Positions 1 to 5,921 of a DNA stretch of 9,650 nt are shown in pieces (the first letter of the stretch is position 1; each line of letters opens with the position of its first letter). The position numbers were made by a program, and so were the translations under genes. Location: positions 1-9,650 of the forward strand of contig CALQZN010000024.1 in assembly GCA_943349675.1 (NCBI GenBank), written 5' to 3'. The notes beneath the pieces are model-generated. The model searched no databases and was not told where the DNA came from. It saw only the letters and a program-made list of their open reading frames with translations. The stretch comes from Candidatus Nomurabacteria bacterium (GTDB lineage Bacteria; Patescibacteriota; Minisyncoccia; Phycocordibacterales; SBAW01).

Positions 1-2
1 CC

Positions 3-608
3 CCCGTCGCTGCCAGCTTTGTCGCACTGACTAAAATGCAAAAACGTGTTGGCTGCGTGCTGGCAAACGTTGGCGCTGAAACTCTGTCGATGGTTGTATT
101 TGAAGATTCACGCCCCATTTCTCTTAAAGTGTTCCCCACTGGCGGCTCAGACATTACAAACGACTTAGCGCTTGGGTTGCGCATCCCACCGGAAGATGCC
201 GAGCAGTTAAAACAAGGCGCAGTACTTGGAAGTTCATTCCCCAAAAAGAAAGTCGACGACATCATTGCGCGGCGAGTCTCGGACATGTTTAAACTCATCG
301 AGTCACACCTTAAAAAAATTGGCAAAGACGAACTTTTGCCTGCGGGGATTATCTTAACCGGCGGTGGATCGTCGCTACAAACTATTTCCGACTTAGCAAA
401 AGCTATTTTGCGACTCCCTTCTCGTACCGCATCTCTGACAGACAGCGCAGCCGCCAAAACACAACTTAAAGATGGCTCATGGGCAGTTGCATACGGCCTT
501 ACTGTATGGGGCCTGACACAAGGTGGCGGCATAGAGATATGCGTAGAAAACGAATTTTGGGATGTTATAAAAAACCTATGGCGTTGGTTTAAAAAGTTTT
601 TACCGTAG
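3..608 (+). CDS. ftsA: Cell division protein FtsA, C-terminal part (5' end outside window)
   Basis: This is the last 201 codons of an actin-like FtsA, the protein that anchors FtsZ polymers to the inner face of the membrane at the division site. The reading frame is open from base 3 and enters from the left, so the ATG at 36 is internal. Seen in the sequence: a core resembling the FtsA 2A/2B lobes with 'GGSDITNDLALGLRIP' (FtsA G-x-x-x-T-x-D-I-A-x-G-x-x-x-P), an adenosine-loop segment 'AGIILTGGGSSL', and an amphipathic C-terminus 'WDVIKNLWRWFKKFLP' that fits the FtsA membrane-targeting helix. The phosphate-2 loop, usually D-I-G-G-G-T-T, reads 'NVGAETLSM', so the acidic residue and two glycines are missing. 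It lies 42 bp upstream of ftsZ in the classic ftsA-ftsZ order, which strongly supports the call. Confidence 0.93.
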   Translation, partial: PVAASFVALTKMQKRVGCVLANVGAETLSMVVFEDSRPISLKVFPTGGSDITNDLALGLRIPPEDAEQLKQGAVLGSSFPKKKVDDIIARRVSDMFKLIESHLKKIGKDELLPAGIILTGGGSSLQTISDLAKAILRLPSRTASLTDSAAAKTQLKDGSWAVAYGLTVWGLTQGGGIEICVENEFWDVIKNLWRWFKKFLP

Positions 609-650
609 GTCAAAAAACTTTATTTGTCAAAGTTGCAAAGGGGCGGCTGA

Positions 651-1892
651 GTGGTAAAGTTGTCTCGACAGACTAACTTTAAAAACCACTATTTTATGCC
701 CCAAGTAAATTCAGAAATTGAAGCGTTCGCACGAATCCGCGTTGTTGGGATAGGCGGCTCGGGCAAAAATGCGGTCAACCATATGGTTGAAAGTAAGGTG
801 CGCGGTGTTGACTTTGTTGTTGTAAACACTGATGCACAAGATTTGCATCACTCTCTTGCAAAAAAGAAGATACATATTGGCAAAAACCTGACCCGCGGCT
901 TGGGCGCAGGCGCAAACCCAGATTTAGGAAGGCGCGCAGCAGAAGAAACAAAAGAAGAAATCCAGCAAGCCATGAAGGGCTCTGACATGGTGTTTATCGC
1001 CTGCGGTATGGGGGGCGGCACTGGTACTGGCGCAGCACCTGTGGTTGCAAAAACCGCAAAAGAGTTGGGCGCGTTGACCGTAGCCGTTGTGACCAAGCCG
1101 TTTTCTTTCGAAGGGCAGCAGCGCTTGCGCATGGCAGAGGCAGGACTGGAAGAGTTGCGTAAAGAAGTGGACGCACTCATCGTCATCCCCAACGACCGCA
1201 TACTTGCAACTGTCGCAAAAGACACGACACTTAAAGCCGCGTTTGCACTCTGTGACGACATTTTAAAGCAAGCTGTTGAAGGAATCTCTGACCTCATCAC
1301 CCATCCCGGCATCATTAACGTCGACTTTGCCGACATCCGCGCTGTGATGGAAAATGCAGGGTCGGCACTTATGGGTATAGGTATTGCGTCAGGGGAAAAC
1401 CGCGCAGCCGTTGCTGCTAAAGCTGCAGTGTCATCACCACTTCTTGAGTTGTCTATAAACGGCGCAAAAGGTGTGTTGTTTGCGATTGCCGGTGGCGATG
1501 ATTTGGGAATGGTTGAGGTGCATGAGGCAGCAAAAATTATCACCGAATCAGTGGATCCAAACGCAAAAATTATCTTTGGCGCTATTAAAGACGATAAATT
1601 GAAGAAAAACGACGTACGTGTAACCGTTATTGCAACTGGCTTCCCCGCCGCGGGCGTTACCCCACGAGGAACACCCCTATTTAACTTTGCCCGCGACAGT
1701 AAAGAAAAAGAGCCGGATGTTGCACCTATTGGTAAAATCTTTAACACCCCTGTGGCACCGATAAAAGAAAAAGAAGAAGAACCTCGAAAAACTGTTGCAC
1801 CCGAACCCGAAGTAAAGCCGAGAAAAGAAGAGGACGAGGATGATGAGTGGGGCGCAGTGCCATCGTTCCTTCGCCGACCGAAGATTAAATAA
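651..1892 (+). CDS. ftsZ: Cell division protein FtsZ
   Basis: FtsZ is the tubulin-like GTPase that polymerises into the cytokinetic ring. Visible motifs: nucleotide-binding loop 'GIGGSGKNAVNHM' (about 33-45), 'NTDAQ' (59-63), tubulin signature GGGTGTG (121-127), and synergy loop 'NVDFADIR' (223-230) with the catalytic acids. An acidic/basic linker follows, ending in 'WGAVPSFLRRPKIK' (400-413), which matches the conserved C-terminal peptide (D/x-x-P-x-F-L-R) that binds FtsA. Length, 413 aa, is within the family range. The start is uncertain. The GTG at 651 has an AAAGGGG Shine-Dalgarno-like stretch at 637-643. The ATG at 696 (codon 16) gives the N-terminus 'MPQVNSEIEAFARI', typical of family N-termini, but has no Shine-Dalgarno. 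It is probably co-transcribed with ftsA and is followed by a long inverted repeat. The long antisense frame across it is a shadow. Confidence 0.97.
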   Translation: MVKLSRQTNFKNHYFMPQVNSEIEAFARIRVVGIGGSGKNAVNHMVESKVRGVDFVVVNTDAQDLHHSLAKKKIHIGKNLTRGLGAGANPDLGRRAAEETKEEIQQAMKGSDMVFIACGMGGGTGTGAAPVVAKTAKELGALTVAVVTKPFSFEGQQRLRMAEAGLEELRKEVDALIVIPNDRILATVAKDTTLKAAFALCDDILKQAVEGISDLITHPGIINVDFADIRAVMENAGSALMGIGIASGENRAAVAAKAAVSSPLLELSINGAKGVLFAIAGGDDLGMVEVHEAAKIITESVDPNAKIIFGAIKDDKLKKNDVRVTVIATGFPAAGVTPRGTPLFNFARDSKEKEPDVAPIGKIFNTPVAPIKEKEEEPRKTVAPEPEVKPRKEEDEDDEWGAVPSFLRRPKIK

Positions 1893-1898
1893 AAATCC

Positions 1899-1971
1899 GC
1901 GAGTAAATAAGAAAAAGAGTGCGCTCCGGGCCGCTAGGCCAAGTCTAACCCTCTTTTTCTTATTTACTCGC
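1899..1971. terminator. 21-bp perfect inverted repeat after ftsZ, probable terminator
   Basis: The arms 1899-1919 and 1951-1971 are perfect reverse complements over 21 bp and enclose a 31-nt spacer. The stem is purine-rich on one side (GAGTAAATAAGAAAAAGAG), so each strand has a U-rich 3' arm on the + strand sense. The spacer holds its own small hairpin, GGCC-gcta-GGCC, at 1929-1940. It starts 6 nt after the ftsZ stop and ends 11 nt before the promoter of the next gene, so ftsA-ftsZ termination is the simplest role. It lacks the usual short GC stem plus separate T-run, so it is atypical as an intrinsic terminator. Confidence 0.65.
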
Positions 1972-1981
1972 TCCTGTCTAC

Positions 1982-1990
1982 TGATATACT
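1982..1990 (+). promoter_or_regulatory. Extended -10 promoter (TG-A-TATACT) of the flavoprotein gene
   Basis: TG at 1982-1983, one base, then TATACT at 1985-1990 form an extended -10 element. Exactly 6 nt separate the box from the ATG at 1997, so the expected transcription start falls on or next to the A of the start codon. There is no room for a Shine-Dalgarno sequence, so a leaderless mRNA is predicted. No clear -35 is needed with an extended -10, and none is obvious. Confidence 0.65.
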
Positions 1991-1996
1991 ATTTCC

Positions 1997-2926
1997 ATGA
2001 TGTATGACCTTGCAATAATTGGTGGTGGCCCAGCTGGCGTTTCAGCCGGCGTGTATGCCGCACGCAAACGACTCAAAACTATATTTTTAGCAGAGAGCGT
2101 GGGAGGACAGAGTACCGACTCGGTCGAAATACAAAACTGGATAGGCACACCAAAAATATCTGGGCTCGATTTAGCAAAATCACTTGATGAACATTTGCGC
2201 GCATATGCAAGCGACGTTGTAGATATACATATCGGCGCTCGCGCTACAAAAGTAGAAAAAATTGAAGGTGGTTTTTCTATCCAAACCAATAAAGATACAT
2301 TCGAAGCATGTGCAGTTTTGGTTGCAACAGGAGGCTCACGTCGCAAACTAGACGTCCCCGGCGCAGTAGAGTTTGAAAACAAAGGCGTTACGTACTGTGC
2401 ATCGTGCGACGGCCCAATGTTTACCGGGCAAGATACCGTCGTTGTAGGTGGCGGTAATGCTGGGTTTGAGACCGCAGCACAGCTGCTTGCGTATGCAAAA
2501 TCGGTCACCCTTGTGCACCGCAGCTCGGACTTTGCACGCGCCGATGCCGCAACGGTCAACGCTGTACTTGCCCACCCAAACATGCGCGCACTAGTAAACA
2601 CCGAACCAGTAGAGGTTAAAGGTAAAATGTTTGTCGACACATTAGTAGTAAAAAATAAAGAAACAGGTGACATATCTGACATTCCTGCTGCTGGGATTTT
2701 TGTAGAAATTGGTATGACTGCCAACACAGACTTGGTAAAAGGTTTGGTAGACCTAGACGACTGGGGCCGAGTCAAAGTAGATGGCAAAAGCCAACGTGCA
2801 TCATTGCCAGGCATTTGGTCTGCCGGCGACTGCTCGAACGGCTTGTACCACCAAAACAACATCGCTGCAGGCGACGCTGTTAAAGCCCTAGAAGATATAT
2901 TCTTTTACCTCCGCGCCAGTAAATAA
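1997..2926 (+). CDS. Thioredoxin reductase / AhpF-like FAD-dependent disulfide oxidoreductase
   Basis: A cytosolic flavoprotein of the low-molecular-weight thioredoxin reductase family, 309 aa, a typical length. These enzymes pass electrons from NAD(P)H through FAD and a CxxC disulfide to thioredoxin or a similar partner. Visible: N-terminal FAD dinucleotide fold 'GGGPAG' (9-14), redox-active CASC (134-137) in 'YCASCDG', second nucleotide fold 'VGGGNAGFE' (150-158), and C-terminal FAD motif 'GIWSAGDCSNGLYHQ' (272-286). The segment that is HRRxxxR in NADPH-dependent TrxR reads 'HRSSDFAR', and 'GIFVEIGMTANTDLVKG' plus 'AGDC' resemble the AhpF C-terminal module. The cofactor preference and physiological partner are therefore unclear. 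No thioredoxin or peroxiredoxin gene lies nearby. The gene is monocistronic, with its own promoter. A second ATG at 2000 is possible, but the promoter spacing favours 1997. Confidence 0.9.
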   Translation: MMYDLAIIGGGPAGVSAGVYAARKRLKTIFLAESVGGQSTDSVEIQNWIGTPKISGLDLAKSLDEHLRAYASDVVDIHIGARATKVEKIEGGFSIQTNKDTFEACAVLVATGGSRRKLDVPGAVEFENKGVTYCASCDGPMFTGQDTVVVGGGNAGFETAAQLLAYAKSVTLVHRSSDFARADAATVNAVLAHPNMRALVNTEPVEVKGKMFVDTLVVKNKETGDISDIPAAGIFVEIGMTANTDLVKGLVDLDDWGRVKVDGKSQRASLPGIWSAGDCSNGLYHQNNIAAGDAVKALEDIFFYLRASK

Positions 2927-3047
2927 AAATTGGGCCGCCTTTGAGGGGCAGCCCACACTGACCGTATGTCCTGAATAGGCGACCATGCAGGTCGTCCACC
3001 CATTCCTGAAAATCCGCGTCATACGGGGCAGGCGTCTTGCGGGTCAT
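2880..3047 (-). CDS. Small ORF (55 aa) coupled to the cold-shock-like gene; doubtful
   Basis: Reading leftward, its ATG (3047-3045) overlaps the TGA stop of the upstream cold-shock-like gene as ATGA, a layout typical of translational coupling. The predicted peptide begins 'MTRKTPAPYDADFQEWVDDL', is soluble-looking and matches no family I recognise. Two points argue against it. Its last 47 bp run antisense through the 3' end of the flavoprotein gene, and a predicted minus-strand terminator (2954-2925) lies inside it, so a terminated transcript would lack its stop codon. A longer start at 3080 exists but overlaps the upstream gene more. Either a real short peptide with a misplaced end (for example a sequencing frameshift) or a chance ORF. 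Confidence 0.3.
   Translation of the reverse strand: MTRKTPAPYDADFQEWVDDLHGRLFRTYGQCGLPLKGGPIFIYWRGGKRIYLLGL
2925..2954 (-). terminator. Intrinsic terminator on the minus strand, end of cold-shock-like unit
   Basis: On the minus strand GGGCTGCC (2954-2947), a 7-nt loop and GGCGGCCC (2939-2932) form an 8-bp GC-rich stem with one G-U pair. It is followed at once by AATTTTTATTT. This is a good rho-independent terminator for the leftward transcript that starts near 3394. In the plus direction there is no T-run after the hairpin. The T-run overlaps the stop codon region of the convergent flavoprotein gene. Confidence 0.65.
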
Positions 3048-3331
3048 AGCAGCCCACTCCCATCTGGAGCAAACGCCCACAGGATCGCCTCAACTCCCCG
3101 GCGACCCGTTCCCAACCGGTAGACGAGTACTTGATCCACAAAAGGGGTAACGATCTCTCGCTCGCCTTCGAGAAAATCGGTACCTTCGGGATTCAGTTTT
3201 CTTCCGTTTGCGGTATGAAAGAAGAGGCCACGGGAATACCCTCGGACCACGAGGAACCCATATCCCCCGCTTTTATCTTTGTTGGGATAGAAGCGTGTAA
3301 CTCTTGCACGCCCTACTGTTTGATCGGTCAT
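3044..3331 (-). CDS. Cold-shock-domain-like (OB-fold) nucleic-acid-binding protein
   Basis: A 95-aa protein whose first ~85 residues follow the cold-shock domain pattern. It has an N-terminal strand 'GRARVTRFYP' (family G-x-V-K-W-F-N), an RNP1-like 'SGGYGFLVV' (21-29), an RNP2-like 'GLFFH' (35-39), then 'LEGEREIVTPF' (family G-x-x-V-x-F) and a terminal strand near 'GVEAILWAF' (family A-x-x-V). Such proteins bind single-stranded RNA or DNA and act as RNA chaperones. It is longer and more divergent than CspA-type proteins (about 67-70 aa), so the call is a fold-level assignment. An in-frame TAG lies four codons upstream of the ATG, which makes ATG 3331 the only good start. A TAGG sits about 8 nt before it. 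A strong promoter lies about 62 nt upstream. The small ORF downstream overlaps its stop as ATGA. Confidence 0.72.
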   Translation of the reverse strand: MTDQTVGRARVTRFYPNKDKSGGYGFLVVRGYSRGLFFHTANGRKLNPEGTDFLEGEREIVTPFVDQVLVYRLGTGRRGVEAILWAFAPDGSGLL

Positions 3332-3400
3332 CGAAAGAACCTAGCAACACCACCTGATCCTCTTTGAACCTCGCTTTTGCAGAGGTCTGGCAGCGCACGA

Positions 3401-3429
3401 AGAATACAATTTATATTTAATTATGTCAA
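3401..3429 (-). promoter_or_regulatory. Consensus sigma-70-type promoter of the cold-shock-like gene
   Basis: On the minus strand a perfect -35 TTGACA (3429-3424), a 17-nt AT-rich spacer (3423-3407) and a -10 TATTCT (3406-3401) give ideal spacing. The predicted start is near 3394, leaving a 5' leader of about 62 nt before the ATG. The leader can fold a short hairpin (ACCTC/GAGGT). This is the clearest full promoter in the window and contrasts with the leaderless -10-only promoters of its neighbours. Confidence 0.75.
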
Positions 3430-3458
3430 TTTTTTACGACTGCTTTTTTTGACAAACA

Positions 3459-3500
3459 AAAAAGAAAAGGCCGCATTAAAAAATGCGGCCTTTTCTTTTT
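3459..3500 (-). terminator. Intrinsic terminator of the DUF305 gene (symmetrical, may work both ways)
   Basis: A 19-bp perfect inverted repeat (3459-3477 and 3482-3500) with an AAAA loop. The inner GC-rich part is GGCCGCATT/AATGCGGCC, and the outer parts are AAAAAGAAAA/TTTTCTTTTT. This gives a GC stem followed by a T-run in either direction. It lies 13 nt downstream of the stop of the minus-strand DUF305 gene, its likely user. It also insulates the cold-shock promoter, just to its left, from leftward read-through. Confidence 0.85.
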
Positions 3501-3512
3501 GAGTGTTCTGTT

Positions 3513-3905
3513 TTACTGCCCAAACCAACTCGTGCGCCACTGCTGCATCATCTCTATCTCTTTTGTTTGTGCAGTAATAATGTCGTTGCCAAATTTAACA
3601 AGCTCTGGACGTTTTGTGCCCGCCACTAGCACCTTAGACATCTCTACCGCACCTTGGTGGTGCACTATCATTCCATCCAAAAATGCTTTATCAAGTTCGT
3701 ACCCCGCTTTACCACTAAGCCCCATCATCATGCCACCCATCGCACCGTGCATGCCATACCCAGACTCTTGTGATTCCACACGCCAGCCCCATTTGTCATG
3801 TACACCATCCCATCTATCTGATTTCTCTCCTGCAACATATCCAAACACCGCCCCGACTAATAATGCACCCGCGGCTACAAGCAGCATATCTTTTTTAATT
3901 TGCAT
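3513..3905 (-). CDS. DUF305-family protein, membrane-anchored, Met/His-rich
   Basis: A 130-aa protein with an N-terminal hydrophobic segment (about 7-26) that should anchor or export it. A Met/His/Gly-rich stretch 'GYGMHGAMGGMMMG' (49-62) follows, and then a DUF305 core 'AFLDGMIVHHQGAVEMS' (74-90) and 'GNDIITAQTKEIEMMQQW' (106-123). DUF305 has a helical, ferritin-like fold and often occurs beside copper or other metal-handling genes. Its biochemical role is not settled. The Met/His cluster and HH pair suggest metal binding, which is inference. The start was chosen at ATG 3905, not the longer ATG at 3965. A TATACT box lies exactly 6 nt upstream of 3905, and the extra 20 codons would run through that promoter and close to the divergent one. 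The gene is divergent from the YibE/F gene, with 73 bp between starts, and ends at a strong terminator. Confidence 0.85.
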   Translation of the reverse strand: MQIKKDMLLVAAGALLVGAVFGYVAGEKSDRWDGVHDKWGWRVESQESGYGMHGAMGGMMMGLSGKAGYELDKAFLDGMIVHHQGAVEMSKVLVAGTKRPELVKFGNDIITAQTKEIEMMQQWRTSWFGQ

Positions 3906-3911
3906 ACAAAT

Positions 3912-3917
3912 AGTATA
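3912..3917 (-). promoter_or_regulatory. -10 box TATACT of the DUF305 gene (leaderless)
   Basis: Minus-strand TATACT at 3917-3912, then 6 nt (3911-3906), then ATG at 3905. This is the same spacing as at the flavoprotein and YibE/F genes. The expected transcription start coincides with the start codon. There is no convincing -35 or Shine-Dalgarno. Confidence 0.6.
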
Positions 3918-3966
3918 CACCCCCACAATATAAAGCAGGCACGCTGGCTTAAAACTTCTTCTCATC

Positions 3967-3972
3967 TATACT
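3967..3972 (+). promoter_or_regulatory. -10 box TATACT of the YibE/F gene (leaderless)
   Basis: TATACT at 3967-3972, then 6 nt (3973-3978), then ATG at 3979. A GAGGA lies at 3973-3977 but ends one base before the ATG, too close to act as a normal Shine-Dalgarno. A weak -35-like CTGGCT lies at 3944-3949, 17 nt upstream. Together with the DUF305 promoter it forms a compact divergent control region (3906-3978). Confidence 0.6.
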
Positions 3973-3978
3973 GAGGAA

Positions 3979-5097
3979 ATGTTGCAGCGGAGTATATTTT
4001 TTATTGCACTAGTAACCCTTGTTTTCCCTACACTGTCTCACGCTCAAGCCGAGATAGTGGTTGATACCGTAACCATACAAAAAGCACGCGTACTGGAGGT
4101 TACTAACCAGCGGGACATTATCTTGCCTGGCACCGACCTGCCATCTCAACTACAGACAATCAAAGCAGAGGTACTCGAAGGCACTGCCAAAGGCGCGGTT
4201 GTTATGTTTGAAAACGATTTTACCCAACTCAAAACAGGAGACCTATTTTACCTACGCCATCTCACAAACGAACTCGAGGGACGCGACATATACTCTGTAT
4301 CAGACACCTACCGACTCAACATCCTTCTTTGGCTAACAGCTGCCTTTCTTGTACTTTTATTTCTTTTCGGAGGCATACAAGGGATACGCGGCTTAGCTAG
4401 TTTGTGCGGTAGCTTTGTACTAATTTTCTACCTCCTGTTGCCTGGCATATTAAGCGGCTACTCTCCTGTAGTAGTTAGTATAGGCGTATCTTCTCTTATT
4501 ATTATTTTGGGCTCGTACATTACGCATGGGTTTAATAAAACAACTTCAGCGGCGGTGCTTGGCATGATAGGAACAGTCACCATTACCGGTATTGTAGCTT
4601 TTTATGTAGTCAGCGCAGGGCAACTCTCTGGCTATACAAATGAAGAAGCGGTGTACTTGAGTTTTGGCACTCATGGCGGCGTTAACTTAGTAGGGCTACT
4701 CTTTGGTGGCATTATGATAGGCCTTTTGGGAGTCCTGTATGATATAGCAATTGGACAAGCGGTCGCAGTAGAAGAGTTATTTCGAGCGGGCACACACTTA
4801 ACTCGAGCAGAAGTGTACAAACGTGGCATACGCATTGGCAAAGAACATATTGGCGCGTTGGTTAACACGCTTGCAATTGCCTATGTAGGCATGTCGCTTC
4901 CGCTCTTGTTACTTATCCAACACTCTTCCACCTCCAGCGTGGCAGTCTTGCTCAACAGCGAACTCTTTGCGACAGAGATTGTGCGTATTTTAATCGGCAG
5001 TATCGGACTTATACTTGCGGTACCTATAACCACTGCAATAGCCTCGCACATGCTCGCCCATACAACGGGCCCAAGTGGGCACGCGCACACCCATTAA
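3979..5097 (+). CDS. YibE/F-family integral membrane protein
   Basis: A 372-aa polytopic membrane protein of the YibE/F family. It starts with a signal-peptide-like segment (1-22, ending 'LSHAQA'). Next comes an extracytoplasmic domain of about 85 residues (25-110), then about seven hydrophobic helices near 113-132, 137-157, 160-180, 189-213, 230-258, 288-314 and 332-358. Family-like motifs include 'GGIQGIRGL' (131-139), 'THGFNKTTSAAVLG' (182-195), 'GGIMIGLLGVLYDIAIGQ' (243-260) followed by 'AVEELF', and 'RIGKEHIGALVNTLAIAY' (285-302). It ends in a His-containing tail 'GPSGHAHTH' (364-372). The substrate or role of this family is not established. The His tail and the neighbouring ZIP and DUF305 genes hint at metal or envelope stress functions, which is inference. 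It is transcribed from a leaderless promoter divergent to the DUF305 gene. Confidence 0.88.
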   Translation: MLQRSIFFIALVTLVFPTLSHAQAEIVVDTVTIQKARVLEVTNQRDIILPGTDLPSQLQTIKAEVLEGTAKGAVVMFENDFTQLKTGDLFYLRHLTNELEGRDIYSVSDTYRLNILLWLTAAFLVLLFLFGGIQGIRGLASLCGSFVLIFYLLLPGILSGYSPVVVSIGVSSLIIILGSYITHGFNKTTSAAVLGMIGTVTITGIVAFYVVSAGQLSGYTNEEAVYLSFGTHGGVNLVGLLFGGIMIGLLGVLYDIAIGQAVAVEELFRAGTHLTRAEVYKRGIRIGKEHIGALVNTLAIAYVGMSLPLLLLIQHSSTSSVAVLLNSELFATEIVRILIGSIGLILAVPITTAIASHMLAHTTGPSGHAHTH

Positions 5098-5105
5098 GCA
5101 CACGA

Positions 5106-5134
5106 AAGACAGCGACCAAAAAAGAGACTATACT
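5106..5134 (+). promoter_or_regulatory. Promoter of the ZIP transporter gene
   Basis: A -35-like AAGACA (5106-5111), a 17-nt spacer and -10 TATACT (5129-5134). The predicted start is near 5141, giving a leader of about 30 nt before the ATG at 5171. Unlike the other TATACT promoters in the window it is not at leaderless spacing, yet the leader shows no clear Shine-Dalgarno. Confidence 0.5.
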
Positions 5135-5170
5135 CTCGTTACGACTTACATTATCAAGTAGCAATTACCT

Positions 5171-5914
5171 ATGCTTACCATTTGGTTATATTCGCTTATT
5201 AGTGTTTTTGTGGTCAGCCTTATTTCGCTCGTTGGAGTGTTTACGCTTGCCATACAAAAAGAGCGTTTGCATAAAATCCTCTTCTACCTTGTCAGCTTCT
5301 CGGTAGGTGCGCTCCTCGGGGATGTGTTTATCCATATTCTTCCGGAACTTGCCGAAGGTAATGACATGGGTTCCATAGGACTGTACTTACTCGCGGGCAT
5401 TATCGCCTTTTTTGTCCTTGAGCGGTTTGTGTTGTGGCACCACTCACACACCAGCCATACCGAAGAAGTGCACTCAGTGGTGTACCTTACAATTTTTGGA
5501 GACGCGCTGCATAACTTCCTTGATGGTATGGCCATAGCAGCCAGTTTTCTTGTTAGCTTCCCGCTGGGGGTTGCAACAACGGTTGCAGTTATATTCCACG
5601 AGATACCGCAAGAAATTGGGCAGTTTGCCATCCTTATACACGGCGGGTGGAAGACAAAAAAAGCTCTTATCTATAATTTTATCTCTGCACTTGCTGCAGT
5701 AGCGGGCGCAGCAGTGATGCTGCTTTTGGCAAGTACGGTGGAAGTGCTTATCATCCCCCTCCTTGCGATGAGTGCCGCAAGTTTTATCTACATTGCCCTC
5801 TCCGACCTTATACCCGAGCTAAACCGCGAGCGCGGCACAAAACAATCTATCCTACAAATTATATGGATGCTTGCCGGTATTGGAGTTATGGCAGGTCTGC
5901 TTTTGTTGGAGTAA
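5171..5914 (+). CDS. ZIP-family divalent metal transporter
   Basis: A 247-aa membrane protein of the ZIP family, which brings zinc, iron or manganese into the cytoplasm. It has about eight hydrophobic helices. Diagnostic motifs are in the two metal-site helices: 'HNFLDG' (114-119) and 'HEIPQE' (143-148). A His-rich loop 'HHSHTSHTEEVH' (90-101) between the third and fourth helices matches the variable metal-binding loop of the family. The helix-4 motif follows the usual H-N-x-x-D pattern. The exact metal cannot be read from sequence. It lies 73 bp downstream of the YibE/F gene in the same orientation with its own -10 box, and a hairpin terminator follows, so it is probably a separate transcript. 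It has no visible Shine-Dalgarno. With DUF305 and YibE/F it forms a plausible metal-handling neighbourhood. Confidence 0.92.
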   Translation: MLTIWLYSLISVFVVSLISLVGVFTLAIQKERLHKILFYLVSFSVGALLGDVFIHILPELAEGNDMGSIGLYLLAGIIAFFVLERFVLWHHSHTSHTEEVHSVVYLTIFGDALHNFLDGMAIAASFLVSFPLGVATTVAVIFHEIPQEIGQFAILIHGGWKTKKALIYNFISALAAVAGAAVMLLLASTVEVLIIPLLAMSAASFIYIALSDLIPELNRERGTKQSILQIIWMLAGIGVMAGLLLLE

Positions 5915-5921
5915 GGCAAAA

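Noticed and set aside
848..1747. Long minus-strand ORF (299 codons) opposite ftsZ
   Set aside because: Fully antisense to an unmistakable ftsZ. The product is a Ser/Ala/Pro-rich shadow with no motif, explained by codon-position bias of the real gene.
1978..2862. Long minus-strand ORF (294 codons) opposite the flavoprotein gene
   Set aside because: Antisense to a gene with clear FAD and CxxC motifs. The translation has no recognisable domain.
3131..3367. Plus-strand ORF of 78 codons opposite the cold-shock-like gene
   Set aside because: The minus strand has the cold-shock pattern, a consensus promoter and a terminator. This frame has none.
3906..3965. Longer DUF305 start at 3965
   Set aside because: It would run through the TATACT box at 3917-3912 and abut the divergent YibE/F promoter. 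The ATG at 3905 has the recurrent leaderless spacing and gives a clean N-terminal anchor.
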